A stretch of DNA of 7,020 nucleotides from SAR324 cluster bacterium (GTDB taxonomy: Bacteria > SAR324 > XYD2-FULL-50-16), in contig NVSR01000007.1 in NCBI GenBank assembly GCA_002401295.1, positions 4,789-11,808 of the forward strand, in the 5' to 3' direction. Position numbers and translations under genes: made by a program. The notes beneath the pieces were generated by a model that worked only from the letters and a program-made list of their open reading frames with translations, had not been told where the DNA came from and did not search any database. How positions within the stretch are numbered: the first letter of the stretch is position 1; every line of letters starts with the position of its first letter. Of the stretch, positions 1 to 5,340 are shown in pieces.

Positions 1-10
1 TAGTAAAGCT

Positions 11-1693
11 ATGAATTCAGAACAATTAGATCTTTATGATAAATTAGTTGTTGATGAAATTATGGCCAAACTTCAAGAGGATAAGGATAAAAAGAAGTCA
101 ATTAAAGTTGAGGTACCTGAAGGCATTGGCTTTGAGTTAATTGAGACGGTTCACACCAGAGACGATTATCCACTGTTTGTAGTGAAAGTTACGAATCGTG
201 TAGACAAAGACAAGTTTTATGAATTACGCTCTGCAGCTAAACGTTTAGGCGGTTGGTACAGTAAGTATTCAAAAGATGGTGCAATACCAGGTTTTCAGTT
301 CAAAGATGAAGAGTCTGCAGAAGAGTTTATGAAATTGGAAACTGGTGAGGAAGCAAGTGCAGCATCTAATGTTGAACAACACGAAACTTCTAAATCACAG
401 AGCCGATCAAATAAGCTTATTCAGCAAGGCAAAGCACTTGAAGAAAAAGGAGAAGAGAAGTTAAATCAACCAAGGCAAGCTAATACAGCACGTCGTGCTG
501 GAATGGCAGCAAATGCTGAGGGTGATGCAAGAACAATGATTAGAGTAGCACATACAATGCAAAATATCGGAAAGGGGCTTGAAGTTGGAGAAGTTAAATA
601 TCTATCAGGGATTAATTCAAAAGCTATCCTCGAGCAACTGGAAAGTATTTTATCTTATGCAAAGTATCTGTCTGCACGTCATTTTTCTAAAGAAAATGGT
701 ACTCGCGTTGAAGATGAACGTCAAACACCAATTACGGTAGATGATATTCGTTTTGTCGAGTACCCTTATCCTTCTTTTCATACTTCTATTTTAAATGAAG
801 TTTTAAATACAGCAAAAGGCCGTGAAAAGAATCTATTGGTTAAATACGTTAAATCGTTAACTGATGACATCATTGTTTTTAATACACCAAATCTTTTGGA
901 AACTTTACGTGGCGTTTTACGTAAATCAGAAGAGTCGTATCAAAAGACAACGATTAAAGATTATTTAATTGCCTATGACAGATTACAAAAAGCTAACATT
1001 GTGAATATTTCATATTTACGTGTCGCTTTAAAAGAGTATATAAACTACCGAGGTGAAGCAAAGAAGGTTAATCCATTAGTATTACTAGAGAGAGAGCTTA
1101 TTGGTCGTAAGATTGATGGTTATTTCCCTACAACTGATGTGTTAATAGATGAGATGATAGAAGAAGCAGATATCAGTGATGGTATGAGTTTTTTAGAACC
1201 TGAAGCAGGTAAGGGTAGTATTGCAGATAAAGTGCGTGATAGATTCTCAGTTAGTATTGATACTATTGAAGTAAATCACACATTGCGTAATATCCTTGAA
1301 GCTAAAAGTTATAACATCGTATCACACGACATGCTTGAATACACTGACTCTACATACGACAGAATTATTATGAATCCTCCTTTCGAGAAATACCAAGATA
1401 TAGATCATGTTCAAAAAGCGTTTAAGCTGCTTAACGATGGTGGAAAACTGGTTGCTATTATGGCATCTTCAGCGTTTCATAATGACCATAAAAAGGCAAA
1501 AGAGTTTAGACAATGGCTTGATGAATGTGGTGCACGTTTTTGGAAAAATCCTGAAGGAAGTTTTTTAGATAGTGACAGACGTACAGGAGTTAATACCTAC
1601 ATGGTAGTAATAGATAAAGAAACAATAGTTGTAAATAATCCAGACTACTCATCTGAGCAGCTTGAGACATTTGCAACTGGGAGTTTATTCTAA
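11..1693 (+). CDS. Putative N6-adenine DNA methyltransferase with N-terminal plasmid-type domain (560 aa)
   Basis: Probably transfers a methyl group from S-adenosylmethionine to adenine in DNA, in the cytoplasm. The C-terminal third shows the signature: a YFPTT element at residues 371-375, a motif I-like LEPEAGKG at 395-402 (SAM binding), and the catalytic motif IV NPPF at 455-458, followed by DIDHV at 463-467 and a GGKLVAIM strand. This NPPF plus DIDHV pattern is familiar from methyltransferases of large plasmids and phages, some fused to helicases. Residues about 38-112 form a separate conserved-looking domain containing the phrases KRLGGWYSKY and GAIPGFQF. A polar, charged linker follows (about 113-165), then a helical middle region. 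Residues 5-9, QLDLY, resemble a beta-clamp-binding peptide. The ATG at 11 has only a weak Shine-Dalgarno (AAAG) in view. The frame has no stop before it, so the true start may lie outside the window. The methyltransferase call is firm; specificity and N-terminal role are unknown. Confidence 0.85.
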   Translation: MNSEQLDLYDKLVVDEIMAKLQEDKDKKKSIKVEVPEGIGFELIETVHTRDDYPLFVVKVTNRVDKDKFYELRSAAKRLGGWYSKYSKDGAIPGFQFKDEESAEEFMKLETGEEASAASNVEQHETSKSQSRSNKLIQQGKALEEKGEEKLNQPRQANTARRAGMAANAEGDARTMIRVAHTMQNIGKGLEVGEVKYLSGINSKAILEQLESILSYAKYLSARHFSKENGTRVEDERQTPITVDDIRFVEYPYPSFHTSILNEVLNTAKGREKNLLVKYVKSLTDDIIVFNTPNLLETLRGVLRKSEESYQKTTIKDYLIAYDRLQKANIVNISYLRVALKEYINYRGEAKKVNPLVLLERELIGRKIDGYFPTTDVLIDEMIEEADISDGMSFLEPEAGKGSIADKVRDRFSVSIDTIEVNHTLRNILEAKSYNIVSHDMLEYTDSTYDRIIMNPPFEKYQDIDHVQKAFKLLNDGGKLVAIMASSAFHNDHKKAKEFRQWLDECGARFWKNPEGSFLDSDRRTGVNTYMVVIDKETIVVNNPDYSSEQLETFATGSLF

Positions 1694-1694
1694 G

Positions 1695-1787
1695 ATGCTA
1701 AATATGTTATATGGAGCATTAATTTTTATCGGTTTTGTACTGGTCTATTCTTTTATTCTCTGGCTTTGGTCAGTTTATAAGAAATAG
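1695..1787 (+). CDS. Putative 30-residue single-span membrane miniprotein
   Basis: An ATG one base after the TAA of the methyltransferase gene opens a 30-codon frame ending in TAG. The product is almost entirely hydrophobic: residues 5-27 run LYGALIFIGF then VLVYSFILWLW, ending in a VYKK tail. That is the pattern of one transmembrane helix with a positive C-terminal anchor, which would place the C-terminus in the cytoplasm. A GGGAG lies at 1679-1683, 11 bases upstream, which is long spacing, so translation is more likely coupled to termination of the upstream gene. An in-frame ATG at 1704 is an alternative start. No family is recognised. It could be an accessory membrane peptide, a small hydrophobic toxin, or a chance frame. 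Support comes from the position and a hydrophobicity unlike the flanking soluble proteins. Confidence 0.55.
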   Translation: MLNMLYGALIFIGFVLVYSFILWLWSVYKK

Positions 1788-1812
1788 ATAGAAGTACACA
1801 ATAAAGTAACTT

Positions 1813-1826
1813 ACTCCCTAGGGAGT
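1813..1826. repeat. Perfect 14-base palindrome ACTCCCTAGGGAGT
   Basis: The sequence ACTCCCTAGGGAGT equals its own reverse complement. As RNA it can form ACTCC-ctag-GGAGT, which would occupy the 5' arm of the longer hairpin of this leader. As DNA it could also be a dimeric operator. A variant, ACTCCC-at-TAGGGA, recurs at 1847-1860. Confidence 0.7.
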
Positions 1827-1870
1827 TTCAACAGCTACGGCTAGGAACTCCCATTAGGGAATCCTATGCC
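1813..1870 (+). promoter_or_regulatory. Structured 5' leader RNA with mutually exclusive hairpins (leader 1)
   Basis: Three competing folds can be drawn by hand. (a) A palindrome at 1813-1826 can form a short early hairpin. (b) A long hairpin pairs 1815-1820 with 1855-1860 and 1821-1827 with 1846-1852, giving 13 Watson-Crick pairs with a 2-base bulge (1853-1854). Its loop holds a small AGC/GCT hairpin closed as C(TACG)G, a UNCG-type stable tetraloop. (c) A terminator hairpin at 1839-1870 shares bases 1846-1860 with (b), so (b) and (c) cannot coexist. This is the layout of a transcription attenuator or riboswitch expression platform, placed about 30 bases before the gene at 1901. Ligand or trigger is unknown. 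No convincing promoter was found between 1694 and 1812. Confidence 0.6.
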
Positions 1871-1877
1871 TTTTTTT
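1839..1877 (+). terminator. Intrinsic terminator inside leader 1
   Basis: Bases 1839-1846 (GGCTAGGA) pair with 1862-1870 (TCCTAtGCC, one bulged T), enclosing TCCC-atta-GGGA at 1849-1860. That gives 12 pairs in total. The stem is followed immediately by seven T residues at 1871-1877. It lies 23 bases before the ATG at 1901, so it may simply end the upstream transcript or act as the off state of an attenuator for the downstream genes. It overlaps the longer alternative hairpin at 1815-1860. Confidence 0.7.
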
Positions 1878-1886
1878 AAAAGTCTT

Positions 1887-1891
1887 AGGAG
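1887..1891 (+). promoter_or_regulatory. Ribosome binding site AGGAG
   Basis: AGGAG sits 9 bases before the ATG at 1901 and outside the terminator stem. Control through the leader would therefore act mainly on transcription rather than by hiding this site. Confidence 0.75.
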
Positions 1892-1900
1892 ACAAAACAA

Positions 1901-2404
1901 ATGATATTAGATTACAAATATAATAAAGAAACAAAATTACTCGGTTACAGCTTTGAAATGGATGAAGGAATAGCTTCTAGTTGTTTTGCAGTTAGTATTG
2001 AAGCCGTACAAAAAATATGTCCAGCACTTTTAGATGGTACAACACATAAATATGTAGAAGAAACTTATACCAAGTTGCATGAAGCATTCTTTAGTGAACG
2101 CTATAAAGTATACAAAGGTATAACAGTTTCAAAAACTGCTAAGAGAGAACATTTACAACTTGTACACCAGGCTTATAAAAATTGTCAAAAATTGATGGTT
2201 GAATATGAAGAAGGTTATGAGATGTATCCATCCGAAGAAGACGATAATAATGCTAGTTATAGTGATAATGGACTTGTTCATATATTCAGTATTGGTAAGA
2301 GTACAGGGGTTAAACCTATATTTTTACAACTAGCATCATCGTCATCCTTTGGTGGGTCAGAATTTATGTTTACTGGTGTAAAAAAAATAAGCTTAGTGGC
2401 ATAA
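1901..2404 (+). CDS. Hypothetical protein, 167 aa
   Basis: I do not recognise this protein. It is predicted soluble, with no signal peptide, membrane span or metal-binding cluster. The N-terminal half looks like a mixed alpha/beta fold with a helical stretch at about 45-105 containing many Lys, Glu and Tyr residues. An acidic, low-complexity segment follows at about 103-120 (SEEDDNN), then a Ser-rich stretch near 145-150 and a beta-like end. The start is well supported: ATG at 1901 with AGGAG 9 bases upstream. The gene directly follows leader 1 and its terminator. Its stop TAA overlaps the Shine-Dalgarno of the next gene, so the two are almost certainly co-translated and may work together. 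It could be an accessory DNA-metabolism or regulatory protein of the mobile element, but nothing in the sequence proves that. Confidence 0.8.
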   Translation: MILDYKYNKETKLLGYSFEMDEGIASSCFAVSIEAVQKICPALLDGTTHKYVEETYTKLHEAFFSERYKVYKGITVSKTAKREHLQLVHQAYKNCQKLMVEYEEGYEMYPSEEDDNNASYSDNGLVHIFSIGKSTGVKPIFLQLASSSSFGGSEFMFTGVKKISLVA

Positions 2405-2407
2405 GGA
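2403..2407 (+). promoter_or_regulatory. Ribosome binding site AAGGA overlapping the upstream stop codon
   Basis: AAGGA begins within the TAA of the 167-residue gene and lies 6 bases before the ATG at 2414. This arrangement favours translational coupling of the two genes. Confidence 0.75.
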
Positions 2408-2413
2408 TTCAAG

Positions 2414-3751
2414 ATGTCTTGTTGCAATATAAGTAAAAAATCTGATTTGGTTAAAGAATTAGAATTATTAAAGAAAAAGTTTGATGTAGTTGAACTGGAG
2501 GTCTTAGATGATTACCAACTTCTTACATTTAAAAATAAAGTAAATAAACCTAACATTGATTGGGTAGTTTGGCTTCAGGTAAAAGTACGTAGAGGACATA
2601 AAAGAAATTATACCAATCGTACTGATGCAGATATGCTAAAAGGAATATGTAAAAGTATTCTTGATTGGGTAGATGCACTCTTAGATTTTAATACTCCAAT
2701 ACATGGCGAGCAATTGTCACTGTTTGATGAAGAAAAATCTATTGAACTTGAAAAACTACCCCCGGTACCAAGAGGTGGCGAAGATAATCAATGGGCAGCG
2801 AATACTAAAAAAAGAGAAGGTGTACGTAAGAGAAACTTAATGAAGCAGTATAGCTTTTTTGAGTTATGTGATCTTACACATTCTTGGTACATTCATAAAG
2901 AAATTAGTTATTTTCGTTTTTTACCTAAGTCAAATCAAGACATGATTGAACTTGTGAAAGAATCTATTGTAAAAGGTACTTCTACACAAGAAAAACATGG
3001 TCGTTTTGATGATTACTGGTGGGACAATGATTGTGACTATATAAAAAAAGGAGATTCTTTAAGTGACTTAGAACTTATCAATCGAGTAAGATCATTGGCT
3101 AGGCTCTATCTAGTCCCTTATAAAAGGAATTTTTACATAGACACTGATTTGTCATATTCTCATTGGGAAATGTCTGAAAGGACAGATTATGTATTTTGGT
3201 TTGATGGTCGAAAGATTCATGCAAGCGATCATACAGTGAATGAGAACATGCCTTATTATGATTTATTTGATTTTGAGTTTATTAGTTGGCTAAGAGAGTA
3301 TTTCAATATTTCTCCTAAAGAATCCATAAGCGATGAAGATGTTATGAAAATGACCTTTGTTAATTATTTTTCTGCCCTGCTAAAAAGCGCGAAAGATTTT
3401 AATCTAAAAGAAACCATTTTACAGAGTAAAGATTGGAAGCAGCTAAGAACTGTTGTTAACGCTTTAATCAAGAAAGAGTCAGACCCACGTAATGGTGGAT
3501 CAGGTGGCCCTTGTAGAGATGGATTCATATGTGGATATTCCCGTTTTGATAAAGGAAGAGTAGACGTAATTCAAAGATTTACAGATAGAGCGAGACTCAA
3601 TAGAGATATTGGAGATCAAGCACCGGACCACGAAAGTGACACATACACGCTTTGCGATGTATCTGGTGATGACATCTATGTAAAAGCTTTTGAGTTATTT
3701 AAAATTGAAACAAAAAAACAAACAACAATGTTTGATTTTATGGCCGCATAA
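2414..3751 (+). CDS. Hypothetical protein with a sliding-clamp-binding-like motif, 445 aa
   Basis: The family is not recognised. The protein is predicted soluble and rich in aromatic and charged residues. Residues 100-104 read QLSLF, an exact match to the bacterial beta-clamp-binding consensus QL(S/D)LF. It lies in a probably flexible linker (about 92-125, followed by PPVPRGG) between an N-terminal domain (1-90) and the main body. A second, weaker candidate, QTTMF, lies at 436-440 next to the C-terminus. A basic patch at 132-144 (KKREGVRKR) could touch nucleic acid. The core has a YWWDND cluster (201-206), an FWFDGRKIHASDH segment (261-273) and a Gly-rich GGSGGP loop (361-366). No nuclease, polymerase or helicase motif is evident. 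It is coupled to the 167-residue gene upstream and followed by leader 2. A role at the replication fork is an inference from the motif only. Confidence 0.8.
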   Translation: MSCCNISKKSDLVKELELLKKKFDVVELEVLDDYQLLTFKNKVNKPNIDWVVWLQVKVRRGHKRNYTNRTDADMLKGICKSILDWVDALLDFNTPIHGEQLSLFDEEKSIELEKLPPVPRGGEDNQWAANTKKREGVRKRNLMKQYSFFELCDLTHSWYIHKEISYFRFLPKSNQDMIELVKESIVKGTSTQEKHGRFDDYWWDNDCDYIKKGDSLSDLELINRVRSLARLYLVPYKRNFYIDTDLSYSHWEMSERTDYVFWFDGRKIHASDHTVNENMPYYDLFDFEFISWLREYFNISPKESISDEDVMKMTFVNYFSALLKSAKDFNLKETILQSKDWKQLRTVVNALIKKESDPRNGGSGGPCRDGFICGYSRFDKGRVDVIQRFTDRARLNRDIGDQAPDHESDTYTLCDVSGDDIYVKAFELFKIETKKQTTMFDFMAA

Positions 3752-3780
3752 CCGCAGTCACTAAATCATATTACTTAGCA

Positions 3781-3849
3781 GCTCATAAGAGCCAATTCCT
3801 AAGGGACACATGAAAATGTCAAATCCCTTAGGGGATTGGTGTGTCTCTT
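3781..3849 (+). promoter_or_regulatory. Structured 5' leader RNA with alternative hairpins (leader 2)
   Basis: A long hairpin pairs CCAAT (3792-3796) with ATTGG (3835-3839) and CCTAAGGGA (3798-3806) with TCCCTTAGG (3824-3832). That is 14 Watson-Crick pairs with a small bulge. Its loop contains ACAT-GAAA-ATGT (3808-3819), a GNRA tetraloop hairpin. A competing fold pairs 3801-3810 (AAGGGACACA) with 3840-3849 (TGTGTCTCTT), with one G-U pair, around an inner AATCCC/GGGATT hairpin (3822-3837). The two folds share bases and exclude each other. A small GCTC/GAGC hairpin at 3781-3792 lies at the 5' side. The order of elements matches leader 1, and the core TCCTAaGGGA ... TCCCtTAGGG resembles that of leader 1. 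The rest of the 120-base gap (3752-3780) shows no clear promoter. Confidence 0.6.
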
Positions 3850-3851
3850 TT
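3801..3851 (+). terminator. Possible terminator-like hairpin inside leader 2
   Basis: The outer stem 3801-3810/3840-3849 with inner stem 3822-3827/3832-3837 ends in TTTT at 3848-3851. It is weaker than the leader 1 terminator: the T-run is short and partly inside the stem, and the internal loop is uneven (11 against 2 bases). It is listed because its position mirrors the strong terminator of leader 1. Confidence 0.35.
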
Positions 3852-3858
3852 ATCTCTT

Positions 3859-3865
3859 AAAGGAG
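3859..3865 (+). promoter_or_regulatory. Ribosome binding site AAAGGAG fixing the start at 3872
   Basis: AAAGGAG lies 6 bases before the ATG at 3872, an ideal distance. It would fall inside the gene if the in-frame TTG at 3836 were used. TTG 3836 is also buried in the leader hairpin, so 3872 is the real start. Confidence 0.85.
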
Positions 3866-3871
3866 AATATT

Positions 3872-5338
3872 ATGACAAATACAAATACATTAAATACAGG
3901 TTTCTATGCACAAAATGATAATGACACGGTAATGTTTATTGCATGTGAAGGTACTCAAGAAGAGATTGAAATTAAAGCAAATGCAATGCTACTTGACGAT
4001 GAATATCAAGAGTGGGTTTCATTTGATGGACAAAAGATTTCCTCAATAGCTGTTTCTTTATTAAGAGATATGAGATTAGGTACTTACTACACGGTAAAAA
4101 ACAACCAGGTTAATCCAGAAAAATCGAATGCTGTCACCCCAAATGAATTGCTTTTATTTGAAAGAATAAATCAAATTATTGAAGATCAACATATAGCAGT
4201 AAAATGTAATAAGTGTGGCTGGATTGGCATTGAAGATGAACTAGAACATTTTGGAACTGGAGAAGACGCTTTTAAGGGTTGCAAAGGTTGTGAAACAGAT
4301 AGTTATCTTATGGACATAGAAGAAATTGAAACAAGTAATACTGGTTTTTACGCACAATGTGATTCTGATGAAACACCAATTTTTATAGCAGTTAAAGGAA
4401 GCAAGGATGAAATAAATACTCAAGCAGATGATATGTTAGGAAATGATACTTTCCATGCATGGACTTCGTTTGAAGGAAAACGTTTATCAATTGCAACTTT
4501 TAAACTACTAAGAGAATTAACAGTGAGTTCATACATGATGGTAATGGCAAATGAGAATGACCCTTCGGGTTCAAGTTTTTATGAAATTACAGAAAAAGAA
4601 CGATCTTTATTTAGTCAAATTAACCAAAATATAAAAGATGAGAAGGAACCATTTTTACAAAAAGAACGTCACTGCAATATTTGTTGCGTTGAAACACTAT
4701 TTGATGAAAATGGATATTGTGAGCAATGCGAACATCAGCAGGAACAAGACTTTGATACAATCAAAGTGAATGTTAACCTTAATGATAATAGTAGCCATAT
4801 GGAGATTGACCAAGTATTAGTAGATATTAATGAACATGATGTACAAGTAATTGCACATCATCTTTTAGACATGTCAGCCGAATACATTTGTATACCAGTT
4901 ACAAACAGTTGGTTATATAAAGATCAAGTTTCAAATGAACCTATTCGCTATGACGAACTACAAGTTTTTCAAGATGGAACTATGATAGTTGCAGGACATG
5001 GAAAACATTGTGGTTCAGAAGTTCAATCTGATTTTTTCAGTATTGAAAAAGTTACAGAACTTCTTTCTCAATTAAAAAAACAAACCATCACAAAGGTATT
5101 AGAACTCAAAAAGTCTGAAGTGAATATTGATGTCATTAATATTCTTGAAGGAATTGGAGCAGATTTAACACCAGCAGATGGAAAAACATATAAATGGCTA
5201 TTCTTTACCGAGGAACTAATTAAATCCGCTAACGATGATACAGATGATGATTTTGAAGATCCTTTCAAAGAACTGTTTGAAACATTCGTTAATGATGTGA
5301 AAATGTCTGGTGCAAAATATGTAATGATTGAAGGCTAA
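3872..5338 (+). CDS. Hypothetical protein with duplicated module and two zinc-ribbon-like clusters, 488 aa
   Basis: Not a family I can name. The N-terminal part is an internal tandem duplication. Each copy starts NTGFYAQ (residues 8-14 and 156-162), continues through an (E/T)W(V/T)SF(D/E)G(Q/K) segment and an LLR(D/E) helix, and ends in LF-x-x-INQ (from 94 and 246). Each copy is followed by a four-Cys cluster: C112/C115 with C137/C140, and C268/C271 (plus C272) with C283/C286. Paired CxxC motifs of this type usually bind zinc. The C-terminal 200 residues are a separate domain of unknown fold, with a strongly acidic stretch (455-463). There is no signal peptide or membrane span, so the protein is probably cytoplasmic. 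Zinc ribbons often contact nucleic acid or partner proteins, but the acidic character argues against simple DNA binding. It is the first gene after leader 2, and its stop lies 2 bases before the methyltransferase start, so the two are probably made together. Confidence 0.85.
   Translation: MTNTNTLNTGFYAQNDNDTVMFIACEGTQEEIEIKANAMLLDDEYQEWVSFDGQKISSIAVSLLRDMRLGTYYTVKNNQVNPEKSNAVTPNELLLFERINQIIEDQHIAVKCNKCGWIGIEDELEHFGTGEDAFKGCKGCETDSYLMDIEEIETSNTGFYAQCDSDETPIFIAVKGSKDEINTQADDMLGNDTFHAWTSFEGKRLSIATFKLLRELTVSSYMMVMANENDPSGSSFYEITEKERSLFSQINQNIKDEKEPFLQKERHCNICCVETLFDENGYCEQCEHQQEQDFDTIKVNVNLNDNSSHMEIDQVLVDINEHDVQVIAHHLLDMSAEYICIPVTNSWLYKDQVSNEPIRYDELQVFQDGTMIVAGHGKHCGSEVQSDFFSIEKVTELLSQLKKQTITKVLELKKSEVNIDVINILEGIGADLTPADGKTYKWLFFTEELIKSANDDTDDDFEDPFKELFETFVNDVKMSGAKYVMIEG
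3893..4291 (+). repeat. First copy of the GFYAQ plus Cys-cluster module
   Basis: Codes for residues 8-140 of the 488-residue protein. The match to the second copy is clear in protein (NTGFYAQ start, W-SF-G middle, INQ end, CxxC pairs) but not as an exact DNA repeat, so the duplication is old. Confidence 0.7.
4337..4729 (+). repeat. Second copy of the GFYAQ plus Cys-cluster module
   Basis: Codes for residues 156-286. Its Cys cluster is spaced more tightly than in copy 1 (11 residues between the CxxC pairs against 21) and has an extra Cys, so the two metal sites have diverged. Confidence 0.7.
5330..5334 (+). promoter_or_regulatory. Ribosome binding site GAAGG within the end of the upstream gene
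   Basis: GAAGG lies 6 bases before the ATG at 5341 and inside the last codons of the 488-residue gene. This implies translational coupling. Confidence 0.6.
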
Positions 5339-5340
5339 TT

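Noticed and set aside
1752..1781. Possible promoter with TATAAG at 1776-1781 ahead of leader 1
   Set aside because: The matching -35 region (near 1753-1758) is poor and the -10-like hexamer overlaps the miniprotein gene. AT-rich DNA gives such matches by chance.
1695..1787. Type I toxin-antitoxin reading of the 30-residue peptide
   Set aside because: The peptide fits by size and hydrophobicity, but no antisense RNA promoter or terminator is evident on the opposite strand, so only a membrane miniprotein is called.
3752..3780. Possible promoter between the 445-residue gene and leader 2
   Set aside because: No pair of -35 and -10 boxes with sensible spacing was found. Read-through from upstream remains possible.
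3836..3871. In-frame TTG start at 3836 extending the 488-residue protein by 12 residues
   Set aside because: The TTG lies inside the leader hairpin, has no Shine-Dalgarno, and would place the ideal AAAGGAG at 3859-3865 inside the gene. ATG at 3872 is far better.
4241..4423. Shorter reverse-strand open frames (also at 5068-5268, 5700-5927, 6366-6590 and 6669-6896)
   Set aside because: All are antisense to well-supported genes, are low in complexity, and have no context of their own.
3893..4729. Recent DNA duplication or tandem repeat
   Set aside because: The copies match in protein but not as long identical DNA stretches, so this is an old internal gene duplication and not a repeat array.
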